Positions 10,086-21,910 of a stretch of 64,000 nucleotides of DNA are shown piece after piece. The DNA comes from Latrodectus hesperus. Its lineage: Eukaryota; Arthropoda; Arachnida; Araneae; Theridiidae. Location: NCBI GenBank assembly GCA_037975125.1, contig CM075852.1, positions 10,698,314 to 10,762,313 of the forward strand, given 5' to 3'. How positions within the stretch are numbered: position 1 is the stretch's first letter; each line of letters opens with the position of its first letter. The notes below the pieces were generated by a model, which searched no databases, was not told where the DNA came from, and saw only the letters and a program-made list of their open reading frames with translations. The translations under genes and the position numbers were made by a program.

Positions 10086-13000
10086 AACAAGTCACATTAA
10101 GTCAACGAGTTACTTTTACTGCTGCAAAATATTAAAGTTTAAATTGTTCTTTCACATGTTGACAGAAAGGGAAATTGTAATTTATATTTACTAAAATGTA
10201 ACCAATTTTAAATTAAAAAATTGCTTTATATATGACATAAGGATTATTTTTGCGTTTATTAGTTGATTTTTTAATAATGCTATAAATTACAAAATGGATC
10301 AGTCATGTGGTTTACATTTAAAACTCAATTTGTAAAATTAATAAATTTATTTTAAGGAATAAATATTCAGAACAATATTTATGAAGAGAATTTGATTATA
10401 CATTCCATAATGAATTGTACGTGTGAACCACAATGTATATTAAATTATTAAAATTCATTGTTTTGAAAATAATAATTTTTTAGAAGTTTATAACTTTTTG
10501 ATAATCCAAAGAGGAAAAAAAGTGTTTTGTTTATTCTATGCCTTCAATAATAAATTTGTTGCAAAATTTTAAATAATTTTGGATTTTAACAAAAGAAAAC
10601 ACTTATGTAAAGCACTAATTTAATTCAAATTTATTTTTGCGAATATAAAATAAAAAATATAATTCTTTAATAATCAGAAAAAAATTCGCTAAACAGTGTT
10701 ATTAAGTGAATAAACTGTCATGGTAAAAGTAAAAGATATTTTTCTTTCACAAAATAAAATAACTTTTATAGCTTTAACTGTTATATTTTATGAGCGTTTA
10801 TAAAAACATAAAGAAAAATAATTATTAAATGACGTTACATATAAACCATATTCTAAATTATTAATTTTACAAACAAAAAAACTCTGTAGTAAAACTAAGT
10901 ATTTAGTTTTATAAACAAAATTTATTAAAATTAAGATTAAACTATGATGTTATGCAAGAAATTTTTCTGCAGATGTTTCTTCTTTAGTTAAGATACAATA
11001 CGAGAAAAGTAATGTCAAGTGATAATGAAATGTTTTAAAATTTAATTCAATTAAAGAAAAAAAATCTTAAGCTTTTCAAAATCATATTTACACAATAATC
11101 TTAAAACCATAAACATAAACACAAAAGAATTATTTTTTCGAAGAATCAACAGCATATGATTAGTTAAATAAATTTCATAAAAAAATTTATTTTAGACATA
11201 ATAAAAGAATTAAAACTAAAAGCATTCAATGTTTAAAAAATTCTCCATTTCAAGGAAGAGGATACACTCAGTCTATTTATTCTGTATTTGATCGAAAACC
11301 TAAATTTAATTTCGGTTTTAAAATTTTATTCCATTTAAAAAAAATGGTTATTAAATCTCAACATATAATTGATTAAAAATATTTAAAATCTTTGCTACCG
11401 ACTAATAATAAGAATAAATATTGAACGTATAGACTGATTTTTAGTTTTTTTTCAATGAAAAAAAAAGATATGAAAAAATAATACACCCCTTAAATCTTTA
11501 ATTAAAAGTAAAAAATAAATAAATTTAAAAATTAAACCCATTTAAAAAATGCATCTGAAAAATAAATCTATCTCGAATAAACACTCTTTTTTTAACTTAT
11601 TTAAAATAATTGATTTTATTTAAGAAATCGTTGCATTTTTTAAGACATTATTTTGGTCGTTTTTTAGACTATTACAAAATTGTAAGGAGATTTTTTAATC
11701 AAATAGCAAGCACACATTACAGAAAACGTTGATCTACGCGTCAAGCTCTTCTTATAAAATATCCTTAATGGTATTTTAATATAAAGCCACAAATTTTGTT
11801 CTTCTATAAAGTTTAAAAGCAAGCAATAAATATATTAAAAAAGTATTTTTAATCAAATTTAAAACAATTTGTAGTGTATTCTTACCTAAAAAATGTTGAT
11901 CTTTATGTTGGAGTACAAGAGAGCCATCTTTAAGTATTAAGAATGTAGTAATGAAATATTTATTGAGATCAAAGAAATTTCTAAAAATATTAATTAAAAA
12001 TGAAAATATGCATAGTATGTTGTTTTATTGCTATTTACAGAAATCACCTTCAAAAACTCCCACGCAAATAAAATGGAGAAATTTTTCATTTTCCATATCA
12101 ACATTAATCAAAAAATAATTTAAAATTGATTAATAAAAATGTTTCGTCTCAAAGCAAAAAAAAAATAAAAAATTTAAAAATAACAAATAACATTTTCCCT
12201 GTATTAATTTTCAACAAGGCATGTCCTTTTAATAAAAGGGTTTGATTGCGAAGAAAAGACCAACTATATGAATTAATTAGATATAAATTTTGATTATTTT
12301 TCTGATTTGGCTCATATTTTCTATCGATAAAAAATATTATCTGGTAAACAAATTAATAATTTTTCATTTAGTTATAGAAAACGGTGTAATTTCAAATATA
12401 GTATCGAATAAGCAATAATCAGCAGAATATGAAATAGTAAAAACAAGAAAAGAGAGAGTTGAAAACTAAGATTAAAACCAAGTATTGACATTTCAAATTT
12501 TACTTGTAATGAATTGATTCAATTTTTAAAAAACACAGTAACGCTTCTTCACTGAAATATAGGAGAACTTTTATTTACTCAGAAAACCCATTACAATATT
12601 TTCTCCGAATTCAATATGTTTATTACAACTAAAAGGGTGTACTTATCAAGAAATAGCTAATTTTAGACTTGATCATTCTTTTGGAATTTTTCTAATATGA
12701 ATTTACATATTAATAAAATGCTCCTCTGAAATTTCGAAATAATTATAAAAGCCTATATAGAATTAATATTTTTCTAGTACAACTGAAACTTTCTAATGCT
12801 ATTTTTTTCATTAGAATATTTTTATGAATATAAAAAGTAAGCATCATATAGGTTTATTTAACTAAAAAAACCTAGAGTACTTTGAAAAAGTATTTATATA
12901 TTTCAAATAAGATAACTTAATTTCTTTATAAAAGTAGATAGGCCAATAATGTAAATATTTAGCATCATGCATGATTATATTATTACACAAATTTCTATAT

Positions 13001-13906
13001 TAACATTTATTATGAAATTTACATGCATATTATACAACATTGCACGATTATCAATATGGTACTTATGCAAATGTTTAATGAAATGTAAAGTAATAAAAAA
13101 GAATGTAAAATAGTGAAAATGTAAATCAATTAAGTGTTATTATAAGAAACGTAGGCAATTATAAAAATCACTTTTTCACATTCTACACACGCATTCTAGG
13201 GCACATTTTGTATGAATTATATTCATCTCAACTAATATAAATTATTACTCTGGAAACATTTTATATGTTTATTATCCTTTATATTCAATAAATAATATGA
13301 TAAGTATAAAATATATCTTACTATAATTTCATAAAAAAATTTCTTATAATCAGCTCTGATAAATAGACTGAAGTGTAAGTTTGGAGAAAAAAAAATAATG
13401 TGAACTAAATCTAATGAATGAAACCTCAAAACTATGAAACAAAGTTTCGGAAATATTTTTTAAAACTGCATTCATTTATACGAAAGTAGTTTTTAAATGT
13501 ATATGTAGAAGTAAAATAAAGAAAAAAATTAATTGATTAATGCTTTTAAGGTAACAATAGGAATGTTTCAAGCGAAAGAATAAGTTTAGATTGTGGAATT
13601 ATACATCCATTACATACTCAATTCTTTTTTTTTTTTTTTTCGTAGCAGAAGTATAAGTTAAACTAAAATTTATGTGAAACTTATATACTTCTTAAACTGA
13701 TCGTAACTAACTCAATAAACGGTTGTAACATTTTAATACATATGATACGTTCTTAATCTTATTTATAAATATTAATTATTCAAATACAAATTTCAGTGAT
13801 CTAAGAAATTGCTACAATTAATTGACACAAAACGATTACTTCAACATAATAAATTAAATATTCATTTTTTTTCTCTTTATAATATTTTAACAATGAATTG
13901 CGTAAA
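10086..13906. other. long AT-rich non-coding tract
   Basis: Nearly 4 kb of very AT-rich sequence with no island, no recognised transposon and only short open frames. A T run lies at 13624-13640. Nothing else supported. Confidence 0.8.
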
Positions 13907-14695
13907 TGTTGCAATTTTATCAAGGAAAATCATATATTATCTAGTTAAAAAATTACTTTTAACAAAAATAAACTCCATATTTCTTTATTTTCTTTAATAT
14001 CTGTAGAATAAGGCGCCTTTGTAAGGCATAAGGCATAATGTAATTTTATCAGAGAAAATGTCTGTGGAATATTATCTAGTTAAAATTACTTTTAACAAAT
14101 ATAAACTACACATTACTTTGCTTCATTTCAATATCCATTTGAGCGAAGCTTATCTGTAAAAATTTCACGCTGTTGAAACATTAAAATATAATATAGGAAT
14201 AAATGCGGTGATTTTTTTTATCAGAGAACATCAAATATTATGTAGTTAAAAAATTTCTTTTAACAAATATAAACTACACATTACTTTGTTTCACTTCAAT
14301 ATCCGTATAGTGAGCTTATCTGCGAAAGCCTCAAGCTCTAAGGATTAAAATGGGGTATAGGAATAAATTCTGTAATTTTATCAGAGTTATCTAGTTAAAT
14401 AATTACTTTTAACAAAAATAAACTGCACACATATTACTTGATTTCATTTCAATATCCGTAGAGTGAAGTTTATCCGTAAAAACCTTTCGCTCTTGAAACG
14501 TTAAAATGGGATATTAAGAATAAATTTTGTTATTTTATCAGAGAAAATTAAATATTATGTAGTTAAAAAATTATGTTTAAAAAATATAAACTGCGTATTA
14601 CTTTGTTTCACTTCACTATCTGTAGAGCGAAGAGTTTACCTGTAAAAACACCTCACACACACACACACTGTTGAAACATTAAAGTGGGACATTAC
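13907..14695. repeat. five-copy tandem repeat, unit ~160 bp
   Basis: Five diverged head-to-tail units, each starting near a TTTTATCAGAG motif (at 13915, 14044, 14216, 14376 and 14533, spacings 129, 172, 160 and 157). Each contains in order TAGTTAAA, CTTTTAACAAA-ATAAACT, a CATTACTTTG-type block, TTCAATATC-GTAG, TTATC-GTAAAA and GAAACATTAAAAT. Units 2-5 are more alike than unit 1, which is shorter and may be truncated. Unit 5 carries a small (CA)n at 14652-14669. Non-coding; a satellite-like local expansion with roughly nucleosomal period. Confidence 0.9.
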
Positions 14696-15190
14696 AAAAC
14701 ATTTCCACTCCAAATACTTTTTGAAAGTGAAATATAAAGCCATGGAGGATCCGAAGTTCCTAAGAATTTTTTTTCCTCTCGTAAAGAAAAAATTTCATTT
14801 CGCGATAATTACAGCCTAGATGGAACGTAAAAAAGTATTAAAAAAAATTAAAGGACCACCCACTGGTCACGTAGCAGAGGAAGGACCATTTCTGACCGCA
14901 AGTTCGTCACGCACATAAAGTAAAGTCCAAATTACTAAGGAAGGAGGAGACCATTTAGACGTCCAAAGAGAAAAAGGGAGGAAAAAACGAAGTAAGAATC
15001 GAATAGCGATGAAAAGTTATCCCTCAGCAGAAAGTGAGCCGTTCTTATTTTAGTGCTCGCTCTGGCGGTATGATTATAGCTAAGATTTACTAGTTACAGA
15101 CCCTTAAGATACAGTCTCCAGAGAATTACTCGCTGTTCCTCAGCTTCGAGGCAAAATGAAGCAATGCTTTTTAACTCTTCGAAGCTAATG
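14696..15190. other. GC-richer non-coding island
   Basis: Complex sequence with a purine-rich middle (14930-15000) and mixed sequence from 15040 to 15190 (for example GTGCTCGCTCTGGCGGTATG). No recognisable frame or repeat. Candidate conserved non-coding element, unproven. Confidence 0.3.
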
Positions 15191-15965
15191 AAACTTAGAA
15201 GTATTTCATTTGTAATCGTAGCGGAAATGATAAATGTGGATTTTTAAGAGTTTTCTGCACATGATTATGATACCATTTTTTAGGTTTTTTTTTAGCAGAT
15301 TTTCTTTAAACAATATTGGCTACTAAAGAGCAATAGCAGTTGCAGATTTTTAAAACTTTTTTATTAAATTTAAATAAACCATAAAGTTTTGAATTTTATA
15401 ATTTTGTATTACCTTTTTTATTTATATTTATTTATATATTTTCATTTTTGCAATAATTAAGAGCTGTTTATTTTTATTGAGCAACAAGGCTCTTTGGGGA
15501 CATAAATTCCCAAAAATCTAAGAAATTATCCACATCATCTATTGCAGATAAGCCACGAAAATTAAAAAAGCAATACTAAAAATATGCATTTAAACAACTT
15601 ATGCACTCAGTAGCTAACAAAAACAAATTTATTACTTGATTATTAATACAATCATCCTCTATTTATAAATTTACTTACAATTTACTTTTACAAAAAATCA
15701 TTCAAGTTTTTTTTTTTTTTTTTGGATGAAAAAAATTCTTTTATATTAGAAATTGAATATTTTAGGACCTACGGCAACGCAATCAATCCACAAAGCAGTT
15801 TTGTCACTAGAAATTTAGGAATCACTAAATTTCATATCGTTTCAGATGTAATATAAAAACTATATGAGCGTTATAAAGTGAACTTTTAAGTCAAACACAC
15901 ACACACACAAAGGTATAAATCTTACATTATTAGATATAAGTATCATAGAAATATATATATTTTCC
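15191..15965. other. AT-rich non-coding tract
   Basis: Contains a T run at 15708-15723 and a short (AC)n at 15895-15909. No gene seen. Confidence 0.75.
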
Positions 15966-16263
15966 AATTGCGGGCACAAGAGGGTTGAACCCTATGCCAC
16001 AACAAGACCAGAGACTGCTACTCATTTGTCGTTACCCAGCGGGGACCTGTGAACCAAGTCACGGAGGCGAGTAGCGTTACCCACGCCATACCACCACAAA
16101 CCCGTTTATAGGGCGGGCCACATTCATACAACATCACAGAAGAAAGGACAGAGAAACACAGAGAGAAAGGAGAAGGAAAGAAACAGCCATGCCCGAACCG
16201 GGATTCGAACCCGGGAACAACAGCTCAGGAGTCGGGAACGCTAACCGCTCAGCCAGTCGGTCG

Positions 16264-16267
<4 letters not shown>
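15966..16267 (-). mobile_element. tRNA-derived SINE (family A, copy 2)
   Basis: On the minus strand the head starts GCCGACCGACTGGCTGAGCG. The A-box is TGGCTGAGCGGT and the B-box lies in a perfect T-arm CCGGG-TTCGAAT-CCCGG (about 16195-16213). A pyrimidine-rich linker and the complement of ACCCGTTTAT (16100-16109) follow, as in the copy at 2.6 kb. The remaining body (15966-16095) differs from that copy. The promoter boxes are almost ideal, so this copy is less decayed than most. The target duplication cannot be set because the head abuts an (AT)n array and the left flank is also AT-repetitive. A 72-codon frame through it is an artefact. Confidence 0.9.

Positions 16268-16356
<89 letters not shown>
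16268..16356. repeat. (TA)n microsatellite, 89 bp
   Basis: Uninterrupted alternating TA directly joined to the head of the family A SINE; the element probably inserted at the edge of an AT repeat. Confidence 0.97.
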
Positions 16357-16358
<2 letters not shown>

Positions 16359-16579
16359 TGATACACTGAGAATGCATCGAAAGCCTACTTTATCTACAAA
16401 GAGATAAAACTAACATTGTTTTCATTAATACAATAAAACTCCCATTCACAAAAGCCCTATTATAATTTGAATATAAGTTCTAATTAAATTATATATTATA
16501 AGATTGTCCATTTAAGTAGTTTGTTTGAGCTAAAATTAATATTCAATGTTAAAAACTCAACTACAGTAAGCTGCCATGG

Positions 16580-17215
16580 TAATTTGCCATAATTCCAAAA
16601 AGGATACACGAGAAATTGGCGCATTCATCGTCTTTATGCATTCAACCAGGCAATGCTCAAACAAAAAAGCAAGATATGAATCACTTATGGTGAGAAATTT
16701 GGCGTTATTCGGTACTCTTTCCTTCTACTCCAAGACTTTTTTTCCGGAAACCACAAAATATATTTTCCCCTTCTCATGCAATCATCAAGAGGCACTTCTC
16801 CAACGACATCTGTGTCTACTTTCCTAAGATATGAACCACGGTCCATCTTTCGGCAATGACTCTAAACTTTTCTTTAAATATTACATTTTCGGGATGGCAC
16901 GAAAAGAGTACGGAGAGAACAGTATGGGGTTGTGGGCTTAGTGTGGGAGGGCAGGGGAATAATGACCGATTGGTGGAGGCCTTGTGGCCTCGTAAATCAA
17001 TCCAATAAATAATGGGAGATGAGGTTTAAAAAATGATTACGGCTCTTTTTCTGGTGTCTGTTCTTCTTTTTCTCCCGGAGAAAATGGGGATCTCTTTCTC
17101 CAGAGAATACTTCTACTCTTCGTTTCATTCTTCCATAAAAGTTTCTGGGTCGAAATGAAAAAAGTACAGAAGAGTTCTCAAGATTGCAATTTTGGAGTTT
17201 GAAATTCAACATTTT
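16580..17215. other. GC-richer non-coding island with G-run cluster
   Basis: Complex sequence. At 16925-16958 five G-runs (GGGG, GGG, GGG, GGG, GGGG with gaps of 4, 8, 1 and 2) could form a quadruplex on the plus strand. A perfect 6-bp hairpin GAGGCC-TTGT-GGCCTC follows at 16976-16991. From 17040 to 17200 the sequence alternates pyrimidine- and purine-rich. Short frames on both strands look like chance. Confidence 0.35.
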
Positions 17216-17359
17216 TCAATTATTTTCTCTATTATATGCGTTGGTTAATTTTCTGCAAGACCTCTGAAGCTTCATTTGAATCTAATTAGTTCTAAATGTA
17301 ATATATTACAAAAATGAAATAATAGATTCTGAAATGCAATAATAGATTATAAAAATCTT

Positions 17360-17656
17360 TCATATAAATTTAGATGAATCGTTTTTATTTTCTCTTCCAA
17401 TGTAAGGCACATCAGCTATTTTATTTAGATCCCCATGCAGACATTTTTTCGAAATTGTCTCAATGTCAGTTCTCGATAGGTTAAAGTGTGATTTTTTCAC
17501 ATAGGAGGAAAACTTGTAATATTTGTAAATGTGAGTTTCTTCTGAAGGGGGAGTCGGTAAAACACTCGAATATATAGACTTCTGTTTAGAATTATTGAGG
17601 GTTTTCATAGATGTGTGTTGAAAGTTGTCAGTGTATTGGTTGACTTTGAAACACAT
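17360..17656 (-). CDS. unrecognised 98-codon open frame
   Basis: An ATG-to-stop frame on the minus strand, also open about 8 codons upstream of the ATG. Residue use is varied and not low-complexity: it has a PTPPSEE stretch near residue 35 and CLHGDLNKIADVPYIGRE near the C-terminus. There is no signal peptide, membrane segment or motif I recognise, and no promoter, splice or poly-A evidence. It could be an exon, a worn retroelement fragment or chance. I assign no function. Confidence 0.15.
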   Translation of the reverse strand: MCFKVNQYTDNFQHTSMKTLNNSKQKSIYSSVLPTPPSEETHIYKYYKFSSYVKKSHFNLSRTDIETISKKCLHGDLNKIADVPYIGRENKNDSSKFI

Positions 17657-17977
17657 AAACTCGTTTACTTTTATACAGAATTAATATACAAGAAAGTTTT
17701 CAGAGTATTTGAAATAAAAGAGAGTATGGGATTTTTATAGGATTCTTTTTATGTTATATGTACATATAAATATTTATATGTATAATGACTCTTTATTTGA
17801 ACTCCAAAATTAAGGTAAATAAATGTTACTAAGAGAATAACATTATTATTAAATTTTATCATTATTTACAAATTTAAATCTCTTTTCGAAATTTTTATTT
17901 AAGAAACAATTTACTATGCCAACTTTTTTTAATGTACATATAATCTTATAATATCCAAATATCTTTTTTTAACTTAA

Positions 17978-18290
17978 AAGTTGAATAGATTTAAAATTTT
18001 AAAAATCAAGACTGCCTTTGTTTGTTTATTTATTTATTTTTGTTACCAAGAGTAAGCACCTCTTTTAGGTTTAATATATCGAAAAATCATATGATAATAT
18101 TTTTCGATATTATATTTAACTTAAAATATTCAACTCTGACTTTTTCATGACAATAGGTTTGAAATTTTGAAACTAATATATTATTTGTTTTCTATTAATA
18201 AAGAATGGACCTCCCTTTCAGTTTGATTTATTGGAAAATAACATGAAAATTATAGTCAATTTCAAATTCCATGTTACATAGTCACCTTTT
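17978..18290. repeat. diverged two-copy tandem duplication, ~150-168 bp period
   Basis: AGATTTAAAATTTT at 17987 corresponds to AGGTTTGAAATTTT at 18155. ACCTCTTTTAGGTTTAAT at 18058 corresponds to ACCTCCCTTTCAGTTTGAT at 18209. Order is kept and spacing is about 150-168 bp, so this is an old tandem duplication with indels. Identity is only about 60-65%. Confidence 0.5.
18076..18110. repeat. perfect 12-bp inverted repeat
   Basis: ATATCGAAAAAT (18076-18087) and ATTTTTCGATAT (18099-18110) are exact reverse complements around an 11-base spacer. Confidence 0.85.
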
Positions 18291-18759
18291 TCTCTAATTC
18301 TTAGACTTATTATTATGCCATTTTTTTAGAGCACGTATGTTTTTTAAAGTATATTCAAAGCGCAAATTTTGAGAGCTGGAAGGGAAAAAGCAGAAAATGA
18401 TGAAAGCTTCTTATGAATAATTACTTCTATTTTGAAAGATTTCAATCTCAAGATAATAATTTTTCTTCAGTCTTTAATGTTTTATAAGCACGATTAAATA
18501 ATATTATATTAATTTTTTGAACTATAAAATATCGATAGTTGTTTTCCTTGATAAATTTTGCATCACATCTATACTTAAACTATACTTAAAAAATGAAATG
18601 CTACGGCTCTAAGTATAAGTAAAACATCGTTAGTAAGAAAAAAAAATTAAACCTTTATTGTATATTACTATTACCTTATACAGCAGTTTTTCTTTGGATA
18701 AAATATATGAAATACTTTTCCTGCATATTAAATTCTGCCCATCAAAATTTATTTTCGGC

Positions 18760-19480
18760 GTATCTTTTTTCCACTATTTTGGAATGGGAATATATTTTAA
18801 TGAAACTGCCTAAGAACCTGGAATAAACTTTTCAATGGAGCTCATAAAGGAGAAAGATATACAGCTCCACAAACGACCCAATACGAAATGAAGAAAAGAG
18901 GCACAGCAATGACCGATTAGAGGCAGGCTACAACATGCATCTTTTTTTCCAGACGGAGATTCTTTAAATATACTTTTATCTCCTTTTCCGGAGGTTGAAG
19001 AAAATTACTTGGAATAAATATAGTCTCGAGAAGTAATTGCAAAAGGATGAGAGATAGTTCCATACGGATGGTTGATACGGAAAAATATTTTCTTATATGA
19101 CTCGTGCTATTTTGGAGAAGTTATGGATTTTTCAACCGCGCTTGTATAAACAGTCTCTTAAGGCTTAGCATTTCATCTGCATATAGAGGGGGAGAAAAGT
19201 TGGTTTACTTCTGCGGTAATAACGCTCGATATCATTTGAAATCTGGGAGGCATTTATAAGCATTAAACTTTTTCCCTCCAAAGAAACGACCAATCGTTTA
19301 ATAAAAGCTATATCCATGGAAGAAAAACTGGTGTACTTCTCCCTACCGGCTAATATAAGGCAGATTCCATTTAAGATGACAGTGGTTATAAAAACGATGG
19401 GATTTAAATATTTTCTTTTCCTTTCCAAATTATTTACATCTGCATTCGCTTAATAAGGAACTTGATGGAAAGAGTTAGTT
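18760..19480. other. GC-richer non-coding island
   Basis: Moderately complex sequence, strongest at 18890-19060 and 19150-19410. It contains AATGACCGATTAGAGGCAGG at 18909, similar to AATGACCGATTGGTGGAGG in the island at 16.96 kb. Short frames on both strands are not recognisable. Confidence 0.3.
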
Positions 19481-21479
19481 TCCTCATTATGATATCTAAA
19501 CAACGATAAAAACATAAATGAGCAATTCGAAGGAAATCAAACTTCCACTGGACAATCATCAAAGCTAAAGAGTTGGCATAATTATGACCATAAAAAAGTA
19601 AGTTCTTGAATTCTTGGATACCTTACTCCAATTTTAAAATAAGAAATGGCCTACAAACACTGATTAAATGGTGGCATTTCATTAACAAATTGACTTTGCC
19701 AAATTAAAACATAAATTGAATCGAATTCAACTTAAGTTGAAAGATTATAAAACTGATGATCAAAGCACAAATTTAGCAATTGCTTTTCCTAGTTGTCTAG
19801 ATGGCAAAAATTCTTAAAGAAGAAAATAAAACAAAATTTTTGGTTTGATTTAATTTGGTTAAGACATTTGAAATTTCAAATTATCACAATAACTGATGTA
19901 AGTAACAGGAGATAATCTTATTGCCGTTGTAAAAAATGAGAGAGAAAGAGAGAATATTTGAGAATCAGAATCATTGGTAACAAACATTATTGAATAACTT
20001 CTAATTAAATTCGATAAAGAAATTTTGTATAAGTAAAAATGGTATCTCTCTCCAAATAAAAAAATCATCACATTTTTCTCTCATAAGTTTAAAAATTATT
20101 TATTAACTGAAGTGTTTTCAATGATTTACTTACTTCAAAATTTTGAGAAACTTAAAAATGTTTTTACTAAATATCAACAAGTTTCCAGTAAAATAATTAA
20201 ACATTGGAGCATTTTGAGCTCCTCTTCTTATTTTTCTTACTTTATAAAAAGTAACAATTTCACATGAACTAACTTTTTTAATAAGATAAATTCATATTAT
20301 TATATGATAGCAATTTCATTTAAGTATTAAAAGTAATTATATATATTGTATTTGAATAATTAAATGTTTATAGTTATTTCTTTAATAGCAGATGATAACC
20401 TGAAAAATGACTAAATATTTGCTACAATTATAAATATACTTACTGCACAACATTGAATATAAAAAAAGAGGGAATTGTATGTAATAAGCGAAAATTTACA
20501 TCTTCATATCATTAATATAAAGAAGTATTTAAAAATTTATTTCAAAAGATTAATTCAATGATAATAATTCCACAAATAAAATTAATTTTATAGTATTTTG
20601 TGTCACCATTTAACCCAAGTGCAGCATAAAACAGATACTGTAATGATATTACATAGGTGACAATTGAAATCTTGAAGTACTTCTGACTCTCTAAAAGAGA
20701 AAATAATCTTTTAACTTAGTCAAACATGCTGGATGTTCAACACCGCCTCTCAAGTTGTTTCTTTAATGATCAATTAAAGATAAATCTTGGAAATCTCTTA
20801 ATCATTCAAGATCTCAAATTGCCTTTGCTTGTCAGTGCATTTAATTTGAAATATGGGACCTGAGAATAGTCACTTCAAAGCAACTGGAGGAGCTATCGCA
20901 AAGATCCTTTGAAAGAGTCACAAAATATAAAAAAGAGTGGTGTTCCAGATATCAGCAGATGATATTTTGATTACATGGCATGAAAGCAAGATTAAAGCAT
21001 TGATTTTGAAATGCCCAAGCAGTGTCAAAAGCTCCGCAATTGCTGAATAAAATCCATTTGCCCACAAAGACGAATGCGTATTAATTCTAACTGCAATTAA
21101 TTTTAATCAATTTTAATATCAACTTAATCGCTTTTAATATCAACAATCCATAAAGATCTAGTTTTTATTCATCAAATATTCATATACTTATTTTATAAAA
21201 GATTTTCATACTCCCAAAAATTAAGAGGTACCATTAAATTTCTTAGAAAAACAAATAGAATGAAAGTAATGCACTGTTTGAATCATACACAATTCCAACA
21301 TAGTAGAAGGATACGAAAAATACCATTTAAAATCTTTAAATTCCCTATTATGTTGAAGGGGTGGAAAAGGGATAAACAAGAGTTCCCGCTCACCGATGTT
21401 AAACTCCTGATTCATAAAACGTTTTTGTCGAACCATTATTAAAATTCAAAGTCATTATTTATAATATTAAGCATGAAAA
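19481..21479. other. AT-rich non-coding tract with mixed patch
   Basis: Mostly AT-rich. A GAGAGAAAGAGAGA run sits near 19938. The patch 20690-21060 is less AT-rich (CACCGCCTCTCAAG, GGGACCTGAGAATAG) and might be a weak conserved element. No convincing gene. Confidence 0.6.
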
Positions 21480-21910
21480 GACTAAACAGAAAAGGCCAAA
21501 GAGCACGAATAACGTCGTATATAAGCTCAATGAACTTCAACAAAATGCTTTGGAGCGATGCACGTTGCAATATTTAAGCCAAAACAAACAACCCCATCAA
21601 ATGCATTCTATTTATGACGTGTAAAATATAACGACCTCATAAAATAGTGGAAAGCCCATTATCGAACCGTCGAGGAACGCGAACTTTCTGTGTCATTAAA
21701 CGGTGCTGTAAAAATCACGTACTTCCAAATACATTTATGCATATAGCTTCCAATTCCTCAGCAGCGTAACTCTTTATGTGGATGGAAGGAGATTAACCTT
21801 TACTCGTTTTTAATGGAAGCCGGAATTAATCCGCACAAATCATCGACCAACAGTTTTACTCCGAACACAAGAGAAACTTATACAAAATAGTTCTAAGTAT
21901 GTACTGCGGA
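21480..21910. other. GC-richer non-coding island
   Basis: Complex sequence with motifs such as GATGCACGTTGCAATA, a GACGTG near 21617 and CCGTCGAGGAACGCG at 21668. It reads like enhancer-type non-coding DNA and has no long frame. Function is inferred only from composition. Confidence 0.3.

Larger units (their letters stand above)
17657..18759. other. AT-rich non-coding tract with a diverged duplication
   Basis: Mostly AT-rich. Holds the two-copy duplication at 17978-18290 and the hairpin at 18076-18110. No gene. Confidence 0.7.
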
